DNA of 64,000 nt from assembly GCF_900258515.1 (NCBI RefSeq), contig NZ_LT984884.1:2787696-2851695 (forward strand), given 5' to 3'. The position numbers and the translations under genes are program-made. Source of the DNA: Lentibacillus sp. Marseille-P4043 (GTDB lineage: Bacteria; Bacillota; Bacilli; Bacillales; Amphibacillaceae). A model generated the notes under the pieces. The model was not told the DNA's origin. It ran no database searches and was given only the letters and a program-made list of their open reading frames with translations. Positions within the stretch are counted from its first letter, which is position 1, and each line of letters opens with the position of its first letter. Below, one piece after another: positions 35,792 through 44,253 of this stretch.

Positions 35792-36049
35792 ATGAAGCAT
35801 CTGTTGGTTCGTTTCCTATTCGTTCTGTTAATGTTAGGTGTTTTTGTTTTTCCACTATATGCTGTCAATGCATTTACAAAACCTCCATTTTCAACAGCTA
35901 CCAATGTAGAAACAACCAGTGATATGACACCATTGTACTGGATGATTGCAATTGTTGGTGGATTAATTGCAGTTACACTGACGTATGTTAGTTGGAGAAA
36001 ATATAAAGGTGAAGTAAAAAAACGATCAAAGAAAGGACCAAACAGTTGA
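35792..36049 (+). CDS. ypjB: Reduced YpjB-like protein (signal peptide plus C-terminal anchor)
   Basis: The 85-residue protein has an N-terminal signal-like helix (about 5-26, ending LYAVNAF), about 18 polar residues, a membrane helix (about 47-65) and a basic tail VSWRKYKGEVKKRSKK. The tail and helix resemble the C-terminus of sporulation protein YpjB, which in B. subtilis is about 260 residues and occupies this position. The large extracytoplasmic domain is missing and the frame is clean, so this looks like an in-frame loss rather than a sequencing break. The ATG at 35792 follows GAGGTGATC. Homology is from memory. Confidence 0.6.
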   Translation: MKHLLVRFLFVLLMLGVFVFPLYAVNAFTKPPFSTATNVETTSDMTPLYWMIAIVGGLIAVTLTYVSWRKYKGEVKKRSKKGPNS

Positions 36050-36115
36050 CTTATTGATTAATTTTGACTAAAATTGACCTTAAGCTAGTTTTAATAAAAT
36101 AGTGGAGGAATGCAA

Positions 36116-36799
36116 ATGTCACTTGGTGGGTATATCATTTACTTTGTCCTATTAATGGTTATTCCGTTATTGGCGCAATCAAAAGTGAAAAACACCTATA
36201 AAAAATATGCAAAAAAAGCAACATCATCACACATGACAGGTGCAGAAGTTGCTCGAAAAATTTTAAATGATAATGGTATTTTCAATGTAAGCGTTGAGGA
36301 AACTAGAGGATTTCTTTCCGATCATTATGATCCACGGAAAAAAGTTGTCCGACTTTCTAGTGATAATTATCATGGTCACTCGATGGCATCTTCAGCAATC
36401 GCAGCCCATGAAGTAGGACATGCTATTCAAGATGCAGAATCATATGCTTTTTTACGTTTCAGACACGCGTTAGTTCCTGTAGCTAATTTAGGATCTAATA
36501 TGTCCTTCATCCTAATTTTGGCGGGGATTTTCATGGGGATGATGAACTTAGTACTGTTAGGGATTATCTTCATGTCTGCTGCAGTATTATTCCAATTGGT
36601 AACATTACCTGTCGAGTATAACGCATCAAGTCGCGCAATGGAACAATTGGTTTCTACCGGTGTTATCCGCAATAACGAAGAACGGGAAACGAAAAAAGTT
36701 TTAAATGCCGCGGCGCTGACATACGTTGCTGCTGCATTAGTTGCTGTAGCAGAACTATTGCGATTTGTGTTAATGTTTGTAGGAGCAAATGAAGATTAA
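36116..36799 (+). CDS. YugP-type neutral zinc metallopeptidase (membrane)
   Basis: The 227-residue membrane protein has an N-terminal helix (2-20), the zinc-binding motif AAHEVGHAIQDAE (HExxH near residue 100) and three further hydrophobic segments (about 120-160 and 200-222). This is the YugP/Zn_peptidase_2 family of predicted membrane peptidases; its substrate is unknown. The ATG at 36116 lies seven bases after GGAGG; the ATG at 36110 is too close. YugP is at another locus in B. subtilis, so its position here is a local rearrangement. Confidence 0.85.
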   Translation: MSLGGYIIYFVLLMVIPLLAQSKVKNTYKKYAKKATSSHMTGAEVARKILNDNGIFNVSVEETRGFLSDHYDPRKKVVRLSSDNYHGHSMASSAIAAHEVGHAIQDAESYAFLRFRHALVPVANLGSNMSFILILAGIFMGMMNLVLLGIIFMSAAVLFQLVTLPVEYNASSRAMEQLVSTGVIRNNEERETKKVLNAAALTYVAAALVAVAELLRFVLMFVGANED

Positions 36800-36802
36800 T
36801 AG

Positions 36803-36834
36803 AAAGGGATGACATCCACTTGTCATCCCTTTTT
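36803..36834. terminator. Terminator between the zinc peptidase gene and ypjC
   Basis: AAAGGGATGACA pairs with TGTCATCCCTTT with T and A runs on the two sides, so it can serve both convergent genes. Confidence 0.85.
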
Positions 36835-36842
36835 CTTATAAA

Positions 36843-37721
36843 TTAATCATCTATCGGGTTTTTATTTTCGTCGAGGGTAAATCCTTCTCCAGCCACATCA
36901 TGGACAGAACCAACGGCGACGAACGCGTGGGGATCAATATCTTCTATAATCCCTTTCAGACGGACAATTTCGTTTCTGCCAACAACACAATAGAGTACAT
37001 CCCGTGTTTCGCCTGTAAAGCTCCCTTTCCCCGCTAGTACCGTAACGCCACGATCCATATCGATGTTAATTTTCTTTGCTATTTCGTCACTCTGGCTAGA
37101 AATAATAGTTGCTCCACGCCCTGAATAGGCACCTTCTTGAATAAAGTCAATTACCCGTGCAGCAATATAAACTGCAACAAGTGTATACATCCCTTCGACA
37201 AGGTTTAAATACACGATTACGGATGAGGTAATGACCATGAAATCAAACAAGAACATTGTCTTGCCCATGCTCCAACCTGCGTATTTATGAACAATCCGTG
37301 CGATAATATCAACCCCGCCAGTTGTTCCACCATAACGAAAAATAATCCCAAGCCCAATCCCAATAAAAACACCGGCAAACAGTGCTGCCAACGTCATATC
37401 AGATTCTAAATGAACAGGAAACGGATGAATTTGAAAAATACTTAAAAATAGTGATACCGCAACTGTTCCGATGATCGTATATAAAAACGTATTCCGGCTT
37501 AGAAACTTCCATCCGACAAAAAACACCGGAATATTAAGAACTAAATTTGTAATCGCTGGATCCCAATTCCACAAGAAATACATAAGCAGTGTAATCCCGG
37601 TAAATCCGCCTTCACTCAAATTATTCTGCATATTAAAATGAACAATTCCAAATGAGAAAATAGCGGAACCTAAAAGGATAAATAAGATATTTTTTATTTT
37701 TAGACCAAAAATCAATTTCAT
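36843..37721 (-). CDS. ypjC: YitT-family membrane protein YpjC
   Basis: The 292-residue protein has five or six N-terminal membrane helices (YitT/DUF161, about 1-200) and a C-terminal soluble DUF2179 domain (about 215-285) containing RGVTVLAGKGSFTGE. Glycine-rich GLGIIFRYGGTTGGVDIIARI is the family signature. Function is unknown. The ATG at the minus-strand end follows GAGGAGGT. It is the only minus-strand gene in a long plus-strand region, convergent with the zinc peptidase gene and divergent from ypjD. Confidence 0.85.
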   Translation of the reverse strand: MKLIFGLKIKNILFILLGSAIFSFGIVHFNMQNNLSEGGFTGITLLMYFLWNWDPAITNLVLNIPVFFVGWKFLSRNTFLYTIIGTVAVSLFLSIFQIHPFPVHLESDMTLAALFAGVFIGIGLGIIFRYGGTTGGVDIIARIVHKYAGWSMGKTMFLFDFMVITSSVIVYLNLVEGMYTLVAVYIAARVIDFIQEGAYSGRGATIISSQSDEIAKKINIDMDRGVTVLAGKGSFTGETRDVLYCVVGRNEIVRLKGIIEDIDPHAFVAVGSVHDVAGEGFTLDENKNPIDD

Positions 37722-37890
37722 TACCTCCTCATCTATCTATAACGTTTGTATAAAGGCGAAAGCTTACACTTTTATTATTATAGACAAATAATACCATCTA
37801 AACAATGTAAATAAGAAAATAAATAATTTGTCAAATCAGTACGTTTTAGCTAACATTAAGTAAGGATAACCACTTTAAAGGAGATTTCTG

Positions 37891-38229
37891 ATGGAAAATA
37901 AGAAACCTATTTATAATACGGTAGACATCCAAAAACGTGTTGATTCGTACATATCACAGTTTAAAGAGGGGTATTTCTCACCATTAAGTTTAATGGCACG
38001 ACTGTCTGAAGAAGTTGGAGAGATGGCAAGAGAAGTGAACCATTTCTATGGTGAGAAACCTAAAAAGGCAAGTGAAGCAGAAAATACGGTAGAAGAAGAA
38101 CTTGGCGACATTATCTTTGTTCTGACGTGCTTTGCAAATTCACTTAATATCGATTTATCGGAGGCATTTGATAAGTCGATCAGCAAAATTGAAACAAGAG
38201 ATAAGGATCGCTGGACAAAAAAAGATTAA
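37891..38229 (+). CDS. ypjD: MazG-like nucleotide pyrophosphohydrolase YpjD
   Basis: The 112-residue all-alpha protein of the MazG superfamily has the two metal-binding acidic motifs SEEVGEMARE (about residues 39-48) and EEELGDIIF (about 71-79). Such enzymes hydrolyse NTPs or dNTPs to monophosphate and pyrophosphate. The substrate is not predictable here. The ATG at 37891 follows AAAGGAG. In B. subtilis it directly precedes dapB; here a 0.6-kb mobile element separates them. Confidence 0.88.
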   Translation: MENKKPIYNTVDIQKRVDSYISQFKEGYFSPLSLMARLSEEVGEMAREVNHFYGEKPKKASEAENTVEEELGDIIFVLTCFANSLNIDLSEAFDKSISKIETRDKDRWTKKD

Positions 38230-38230
38230 T

Positions 38231-38238
38231 TACGATTT
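38231..38238. repeat. 8-bp target-site duplication, left copy (TACGATTT)
   Basis: It abuts the left end of element A2 and is identical to 38847-38854, which abuts its right end. Confidence 0.8.
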
Positions 38239-38846
38239 GGCTGTTTTCTAAATGATTGTTGTTTTTTACACAATAGATATAAACTGCGACACAGTGACAA
38301 TGCTTTTCTTGTGACGTTTTCTCGCACTCTAAAGTGGGATGAATGCTAGACCTCGCTACGGCAGAATACTTCGCTTTCCGTGGGCACGGCCTCAGCCTCC
38401 TCGGAAGCAAAGTGCGCTTCCTGCGGGGTCTTCGGACACGTGCTGTTCCCACAGGAGTCTCCGTATTCTGCCTACGCTAGCAGTGATTTTCTGGCTATAA
38501 AGTAGTTATTGCTTCAATGTTACACACGGTTTTCTTCTCGCATGAATAGAAAGACTTGTTAAGGCTTGGGGAAAATGCGAGACTCCTCGAAAATGAAATA
38601 CACATTTTCTTCGTGCGGTGAAGATTCAAGGATGTCTCTTCAAGTCCTATGGGAAAGGAACAGTCTGAAGGCACCAAAGGAAGTGGTTTTCTTCCGAGGA
38701 GGCTGAAGCGTTCCCAATGGAAAGCGAGTATTTTCCCCAAGCCACGAATTACCACTCACCTTGTAAAGGACGGGAGGAAGTCACGTAAAAAGTTACGTCG
38801 CAGTCTATATCACGAAATTTAAAAGCAACAAACATCGAAAAGAGCC
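38239..38846 (-). mobile_element. MITE A2: intact foldback element with target duplication
   Basis: Left end GGCTGTTTTCTAAATG; right end on the minus strand GGCTCTTTTCGATG. The inverted repeats continue through TTTGTTG, GATATA and ACTGCGAC for about 52 bp at roughly 75% identity. Direct copies of TACGATTT flank it. Inside lie two GC-rich modules in opposite orientation: 38355-38480 (outer stem GGCAGAATAC / GTATTCTGCC) and about 38562-38748 (outer stem CTTGGGGAAAAT / ATTTTCCCCAAG). The second holds a nested block starting TCGAAAATGAAATACAC, related to the nested block in A3. No transposase is encoded. The 8-bp duplication and the GG-CTCTTTTC ends fit the ISL3 family. Confidence 0.8.
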
Positions 38847-38854
38847 TACGATTT
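38847..38854. repeat. 8-bp target-site duplication, right copy (TACGATTT)
   Basis: Identical to 38231-38238. It lies only 24 bp before the dapB start codon. Confidence 0.8.
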
Positions 38855-38878
38855 AAACTACTGGAGGAGGAAACATGA

Positions 38879-39676
38879 ATGAGTATTAATGTCATTATCG
38901 CTGGACCAAGGGGTAAAATGGGGTCTGAGGCCATTCAAATGGTTACGAATGAACCAAATTTTGAATTAGTTGCATGTGTAGATCGAATAAATAATGGAAA
39001 GACACTTCAAGACATCGATGGATTACCGGATTTAGCTGTTCCTATTTTCGAAGACATCAATGAATGCTTTGAAAAGATACAAGCAGATGTTTTTATTGAT
39101 TTGACTGTTCCAAAAGCAGCTTTTGAACATGCCAAGCAGGCACTAAATCATCAGGTGCGGCCTATAATTGGTACGTCTGGGCTTACAGATGAACAATTAG
39201 AAGTATTGAGGCAGATTGCCAAGGAAGTAAAAACAGGGTGTGTCGTTGCCCCAAACTTTGCTGTTGGAGCTGTCTTAATGATGCAATTTGCGAAAATGGC
39301 AGCCAAACACTTCCCAGATGTAGAAATAATTGAAAAACACCATGATCAAAAACTGGATGCTCCATCAGGCTCTGCTGTCAAAACTGCACAACTTATAAAA
39401 GAAACAAGGGAAGCCAAACATCAAGGACATCCTAAAGAAGAAGAAACAATTGCTGGAGCAAGAGGGGCAGAAATGGATGGCATGCATATTCATAGTGTCC
39501 GCTTACCAGGATTAGTCGCACATCAAGAGGTATTGTTCGGTGGTTCTGGACAAACATTAACGATTAAGCATGATTCTTATAATCGTGAATCATTTATGGC
39601 TGGCATCAAATTTGCGATTAATAAAGTGATAAATTTGGACGAGTTCGTATACGGATTAGAAAATATTTTGGAGTAG
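38879..39676 (+). CDS. dapB: 4-hydroxy-tetrahydrodipicolinate reductase
   Basis: The 265-residue NAD(P)H enzyme of lysine and dipicolinate synthesis has an N-terminal Rossmann GPRGKMGSEA, then IGTSGLTDEQ, the catalytic-histidine segment EIIEKHHDQKLDAPSGSA and HSVRLPGLVAHQEV. The ATG at 38879 is eight bases after GGAGGAGG. An out-of-frame ATG four bases earlier would encode only MNEY. The promoter must be inside or beyond element A2, whose end lies 32 bp upstream of the start. First gene of the dapB-mgsA-bshA-cca-birA-panBCD run. Confidence 0.95.
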   Translation: MSINVIIAGPRGKMGSEAIQMVTNEPNFELVACVDRINNGKTLQDIDGLPDLAVPIFEDINECFEKIQADVFIDLTVPKAAFEHAKQALNHQVRPIIGTSGLTDEQLEVLRQIAKEVKTGCVVAPNFAVGAVLMMQFAKMAAKHFPDVEIIEKHHDQKLDAPSGSAVKTAQLIKETREAKHQGHPKEEETIAGARGAEMDGMHIHSVRLPGLVAHQEVLFGGSGQTLTIKHDSYNRESFMAGIKFAINKVINLDEFVYGLENILE

Positions 39677-39685
39677 GTGTAACAG

Positions 39686-40102
39686 ATGAATATCGCACTA
39701 ATTGCACATGACAAAAAGAAACAGGACATTATTGGATTTAGCGTAGCCTATAAACAAATCCTTAGTATGCATAATCTTTACGCCACAGGAACAACTGGGA
39801 AATTAATTAGCGAAGCAACAAATTTGAGTATTCACAGGTTTCAATCAGGTCCGCTTGGCGGAGATCAGCAAATCGGCGCCATGATTGCAAACAATGAAAT
39901 GGATATGGTGATTTTTTTCCGTGATCCATTAACTGCACAACCACATGAGCCAGATGTTAGTGCTTTAATGCGTGTATGTGATGTTCATTTGATTCCATTA
40001 GCAACTAATCTTGCCGCTGCTGAGATTGCTATTCATGCCTTAGATCGTGGCGATTTTCAATGGAGAGAAATCGCAAAAATGAAAAGGGATCAATCACAAT
40101 GA
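39686..40102 (+). CDS. mgsA: Methylglyoxal synthase
   Basis: The 138-residue enzyme converts dihydroxyacetone phosphate to methylglyoxal and phosphate, bypassing lower glycolysis. Signatures are [12 protein letters not shown] at the N-terminus, [24 protein letters not shown] with the catalytic Asp, and [15 protein letters not shown]. The stop codon overlaps the bshA start by four bases (ATGA). In B. subtilis the bshB1 deacetylase gene comes next; here it is absent. Confidence 0.96.
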   Translation: MNIALIAHDKKKQDIIGFSVAYKQILSMHNLYATGTTGKLISEATNLSIHRFQSGPLGGDQQIGAMIANNEMDMVIFFRDPLTAQPHEPDVSALMRVCDVHLIPLATNLAAAEIAIHALDRGDFQWREIAKMKRDQSQ

Positions 40103-41223
40103 AGAAAATCGGTATTACATGTTACCCAACAGTTGGTGGATCAGGTGTCATTGCTACTGAACTAGGTATAAAACTTGCTGAGCTCGGAAATGAAATCCAT
40201 TTTATTACATCAAGTTTACCTTTTCGGCTTGATCATGTTCATCCTTCCATTTATTATCATGAGGTAGAGTTGAATCATTATCCAGTATTTCAGTATCCAC
40301 CATACGATCTAGCATTAGCCAGTAAAATGGCAGAAGTAATCGATCAAGAAAAATTAGATGTATTACATGTCCATTATGCAATGCCACATGCAATATGTGC
40401 TATCTTAGCCAAACAAATCGCCAATCGCGATGTAAAAATTGTCACAACGTTGCATGGCACGGATATTACTGTATTAGGTATTGATCGAACTTTTAAAAAA
40501 ATGATTAGACACGGAATCGAACAATCCGATGCAGTTACAGCAGTTTCCCATAGCCTAGTCAAGCAAACCGTTGATATGCTTGGTGTAAACAAAGAAATAT
40601 CGGTAATTTATAATTTTGTTAATGAGAAAGAGTACCATAAAAAAGAATTATCAAATGTGAAAGAACAATACGGAATTAAAGCCGATGAAAAAGTAATTAT
40701 CCATATATCCAATTTTCGCAAGGTAAAACGGGTAGCTGATGTGATTCATACATTTCAAATGATTAACAAACATGTTAAAGCAAAACTCCTTTTAGTTGGT
40801 GATGGACCGGAATATTCGGATTCCCGCCAGTTGGTTGATAAACTCGATCTCAATGATAAGGTGCTTTTTCTTGGAAAGCAAAAGAATGTTAGTGAATTAC
40901 TATCAATTTCAGATTTAAAGTTACTACTCTCCGAAAAGGAAAGTTTCGGTCTTGTATTACTTGAAGCAATGGCTTGTGGCGTACCCGGAATTGGAACAAA
41001 CGTTGGTGGTATCCCGGAAGTAATCGATCATGATGAAACAGGATTTATTGTAGAACTTGGACATGTCGAGGAAGCTGCAGCATATGCTGTACGCTTATTG
41101 CAGGATGATGCTCTCTTAGATAAGTTTTCTAAACAAGCGTTACAACGTGCGAGAACTGAATTTCTTTCCGAGAAAATTGTTGGAGAGTACATCGCTCTAT
41201 ATGATGATGTATTAGCAAAATAG
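40099..41223 (+). CDS. bshA: N-acetyl-alpha-D-glucosaminyl L-malate synthase
   Basis: The 374-residue GT-B glycosyltransferase joins UDP-GlcNAc and L-malate, the first bacillithiol step. N-terminal [16 protein letters not shown], central HVHYAMPHA and [11 protein letters not shown], and the C-terminal donor-binding [30 protein letters not shown] are visible. The ATG at 40099 overlaps the mgsA stop; the longer frame from 40060 lies within mgsA. Works with the later enzymes BshB and BshC, not in this window, and the product is recycled by YpdA at 3.2 kb. Confidence 0.95.
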   Translation: MKKIGITCYPTVGGSGVIATELGIKLAELGNEIHFITSSLPFRLDHVHPSIYYHEVELNHYPVFQYPPYDLALASKMAEVIDQEKLDVLHVHYAMPHAICAILAKQIANRDVKIVTTLHGTDITVLGIDRTFKKMIRHGIEQSDAVTAVSHSLVKQTVDMLGVNKEISVIYNFVNEKEYHKKELSNVKEQYGIKADEKVIIHISNFRKVKRVADVIHTFQMINKHVKAKLLLVGDGPEYSDSRQLVDKLDLNDKVLFLGKQKNVSELLSISDLKLLLSEKESFGLVLLEAMACGVPGIGTNVGGIPEVIDHDETGFIVELGHVEEAAAYAVRLLQDDALLDKFSKQALQRARTEFLSEKIVGEYIALYDDVLAK

Positions 41224-41237
41224 AAATGGTGATAACG

Positions 41238-42440
41238 ATGCAGATAAACTTGTTCGAACAAGCAAGACCAATATTGGAGAAACTTGAAAAGCATGGGTAC
41301 CAAGCTTTTTACGTTGGGGGCTGTGTTCGGGATTTGCTGCTTAACCGTTCAATTGGTGACATTGATATTGCAACATCAGCTCAACCTAGTGAGGTTCAGG
41401 ACATATTTGAAAAAGTCATCCCGGTTGGAATCGAACACGGAACGGTTATCGTCCGCCATGAGCATGAATCCTATGAAGTTACAACGTTTCGTCGCGAAGG
41501 TGAATACAGTGATAATAGACATCCAGATAGTGTAGCATTTATACAAAAAATTGATGAAGATTTACAACGCCGCGATTTTACAATAAACGCGCTCGCAATG
41601 GATATACATGGAAATATTATTGACTTATTTGCTGGTAGACAGGATTTACAACAAAAACTAATTCGTACTGTTGGAGACGGTTACGAGCGATTCAGTGAAG
41701 ACCCACTGAGAATCATTCGCGCATTACGTTTCTCCAGTCAATTAGGATTCACCATTGAACGGAAAACGCTTGACAACATGATGCGTCTGAAGCAACAGAT
41801 TAGTGGGCTTGCAGTCGAACGAATGGCAACCGAAATCACGAAACTATTTGCAGGGGAATTCGTTAATATAGGTATCGACTATTTAATAAGCACAGAAATA
41901 TATAAACAATTGCCAGTTATGATAGAATATCCATATATCATTCATCGATTACCACAACCAGTAAACCCATTACAATCGTTTGGTGAAGTCATTGCACTTT
42001 TTCATTTCCTTGAACCTAAAATTAATATCATCTACTGGGTAAAAGAATGGAAGTGTTCAAATAAAATCAAACAAGAAGCCATGCAATTGGCCGATGCTTT
42101 GTTTTATTATCAACGACATGGATTGGATCAATGGCTCGCATACCGTTTAGACACAAGCTTCCATAAAGGGTTTATTCGGCTAGGAAAGATTTTATTTGAC
42201 GTGTTTCCAGTTAGCCTGGATAACCTTCAGAAATTAAAAACTAACTTGCCGATTCATAGCAAAAGGGATGTCGCGTTAAATGGAAATGACCTCCATAGAT
42301 TATTTCCCGAATATGAGAAAGGCCCCTGGATAAAGCGGTACTTAATGATACTTGAGAAAAAAGTTGTGTACGGAGAATTAGCAAATAACAAAAATGACTT
42401 AAAGGACTGGGTAAAATGGAATCCACCCGAAATAAATTAA
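41238..42440 (+). CDS. cca: CCA-adding enzyme (tRNA nucleotidyltransferase)
   Basis: The 400-residue class II nucleotidyltransferase builds or repairs the 3' CCA end of tRNAs. The head has YVGGCVRDLLL and the catalytic DIDIAT, followed by RRDFTINALAMD, the nucleotide-recognition EDPLRIIRALRF and the body and tail helices. The ATG at 41238 follows TGGTGAT; the ATG at 41226 has no ribosome site. It overlaps birA by 25 bases. Confidence 0.95.
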   Translation: MQINLFEQARPILEKLEKHGYQAFYVGGCVRDLLLNRSIGDIDIATSAQPSEVQDIFEKVIPVGIEHGTVIVRHEHESYEVTTFRREGEYSDNRHPDSVAFIQKIDEDLQRRDFTINALAMDIHGNIIDLFAGRQDLQQKLIRTVGDGYERFSEDPLRIIRALRFSSQLGFTIERKTLDNMMRLKQQISGLAVERMATEITKLFAGEFVNIGIDYLISTEIYKQLPVMIEYPYIIHRLPQPVNPLQSFGEVIALFHFLEPKINIIYWVKEWKCSNKIKQEAMQLADALFYYQRHGLDQWLAYRLDTSFHKGFIRLGKILFDVFPVSLDNLQKLKTNLPIHSKRDVALNGNDLHRLFPEYEKGPWIKRYLMILEKKVVYGELANNKNDLKDWVKWNPPEIN

Positions 42441-43420
42441 TAAAACTTTTGGCGAGCAGTGGTGATCACTACATTTCCGGTCAATTATTATCTGAAAAAC
42501 TGGCTATTTCAAGAGCTGCCATTTGGAAACACATGAAAGAATTAGAGAAAGATGGCTACCAGATTGAAGGGAAGTCAAAAAAGGGCTACCGAATATTGAA
42601 ATTCCCTGATAAAGTAAGTGAAAACACAATTTTATGGGGATTAGGTACACAATGGTTAGGTAAAACAGTCATACATAAAGAAGTAACTACATCAACCCAA
42701 CACATTGCCCATCAATTGGCACAGGAAAACGTGGATCATGGAACTGTCATTGTGGCAGACGAACAAACAGCAGGAAAAGGTAGAATGAACCGTAAATGGC
42801 ATTCAGCAAAACAGAAAGGTATTTGGATGAGTATCATTTTGAGACCTAATATATTGCCTTACCTTGCCCCACAATTAACACTGTTAACTGCTACTGTTCT
42901 GGCGGATGTTTTGACTAAAGATACACACACAAACCCAAAAATTAAATGGCCAAATGATATTTTAATCAACCATAATAAGACAGCAGGTATCTTAACGGAA
43001 ATGCAGGCAGAACAAGATCAAATTCAGTATGTTGTGATTGGAATTGGGATCAATGTGAACCAAACACATGATGAGATACCATCTGATATTAAAAAGAAAG
43101 CAACATCCTTACTAATGGAGACCAACAAAGAATGGGACACGCAAACACTCATCCAAAACATTTTAATGACATTTGAAAAAGCGTATGATGCATATATTGC
43201 GAATGGATTTCCAGATGTTAAAAGCAAGTGGGAAAGCTATGGATTTAAAATTGGTGAAACCATTCATATTAAAACGATGAGGGAACAATGGAACGCTGTA
43301 TTTTTAGGAATTGCCGAAGACGGTGCATTATTAACAAAAACACTCGACGGGGAAATGAAAAAACTATATTCGGCTGAAATTGATTGGTATGAAAAAGGAG
43401 GGGACGATTTTGCTAACTAA
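42416..43420 (+). CDS. birA: Biotin-protein ligase and biotin operon repressor
   Basis: The 334-residue bifunctional protein has an N-terminal helix-turn-helix (about 15-60, [20 protein letters not shown]) that allows it to repress biotin genes. The central ligase domain has the biotinyl-AMP loop [12 protein letters not shown] (GRGRxGR-type), then KWPNDILIN and [11 protein letters not shown]-terminal SH3-like domain ends the protein. The ATG at 42416 is inside cca, so translation is coupled; its ribosome site is weak. It overlaps panB by 11 bases. Confidence 0.95.
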   Translation: MESTRNKLIKLLASSGDHYISGQLLSEKLAISRAAIWKHMKELEKDGYQIEGKSKKGYRILKFPDKVSENTILWGLGTQWLGKTVIHKEVTTSTQHIAHQLAQENVDHGTVIVADEQTAGKGRMNRKWHSAKQKGIWMSIILRPNILPYLAPQLTLLTATVLADVLTKDTHTNPKIKWPNDILINHNKTAGILTEMQAEQDQIQYVVIGIGINVNQTHDEIPSDIKKKATSLLMETNKEWDTQTLIQNILMTFEKAYDAYIANGFPDVKSKWESYGFKIGETIHIKTMREQWNAVFLGIAEDGALLTKTLDGEMKKLYSAEIDWYEKGGDDFAN

Positions 43421-44237
43421 ATTGAATTTGCAGAAGATGAAAGAGGCAAATGAGAAGATAACTATGATAACTGCCTATGACTATCCAGCAGCAAAATTAG
43501 CTGAACAAGCAGGAATAGACATGATTTTAGTAGGTGATTCACTTGGAATGGTTGTACTTGGCTATGATTCCACGATAAAAGTAACCGTCGATGATATGAT
43601 TCACCATGCTAAAGCCGTTAAACGTGGGGCCAGTGATACATTTGTTGTTGTTGATATGCCGTTTATGTCTTATCACATCTCGCTTGAGGAATCATTATAT
43701 CATGCACGAAAAATATTCCAGGAAACAGATGCTCAAGCACTTAAAATAGAAGGGGCTTCTGATGAGATTCTTACCTTGACGCAAAGATTAACAGATGCTG
43801 GCATACCCGTTGTAGCCCATATTGGTCTAACACCACAATCCGTTAATGTTTTGGGTGGTTTTAAAGTTCAAGGAAAGGACCAGAAGGCAGGTACAAAGTT
43901 ATTACACGATGCCAAACAATTAGAGGAACACGGTGCAATGGCGGTAGTTCTTGAATGTGTGCCGATGGAGCTGTCAAATATCATTACGGAGCAATTAACT
44001 ATCCCAACAATTGGAATTGGTGCCGGAGCAAAGTGTGATGGTCAAGTCCTTGTTTATCATGATATTATCCAATATGGTGTTGATCGCTTGCCAAAGTTTG
44101 TTAAATCATATACCGATGTTAATTCGACTATCAAACAAGCAATAACGACGTATCATGATGATGTGAAACAAGAACATTTCCCAACCGAACAATACAGTTT
44201 TGCTATTAAAAATAAAGACTTTTTACCAAAAGAATAA
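43410..44237 (+). CDS. panB: 3-methyl-2-oxobutanoate hydroxymethyltransferase
   Basis: The 275-residue enzyme makes ketopantoate from alpha-ketoisovalerate with methylene-THF, the first pantothenate step. [32 protein letters not shown], and [20 protein letters not shown] are diagnostic. The start is TTG at 43410, eight bases after AAGGAGGGG, inside the birA 3' end. panBCD form a run, as in B. subtilis. Confidence 0.94.
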   Translation: MLTKLNLQKMKEANEKITMITAYDYPAAKLAEQAGIDMILVGDSLGMVVLGYDSTIKVTVDDMIHHAKAVKRGASDTFVVVDMPFMSYHISLEESLYHARKIFQETDAQALKIEGASDEILTLTQRLTDAGIPVVAHIGLTPQSVNVLGGFKVQGKDQKAGTKLLHDAKQLEEHGAMAVVLECVPMELSNIITEQLTIPTIGIGAGAKCDGQVLVYHDIIQYGVDRLPKFVKSYTDVNSTIKQAITTYHDDVKQEHFPTEQYSFAIKNKDFLPKE

Positions 44238-44253
44238 AGTAGGTCGATACAAA

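Noticed and set aside
38355..38480. CRISPR array suspected from repeated GC-rich blocks
   Set aside because: Blocks occur twice per element in inverted orientation without regular direct repeats or spacers, and no cas genes are present.
38875..38889. Four-codon upstream frame (MNEY) before dapB
   Set aside because: It overlaps the dapB start in another frame, but its ATG is only four bases from the ribosome site, so it is probably not translated; no evidence for attenuation.
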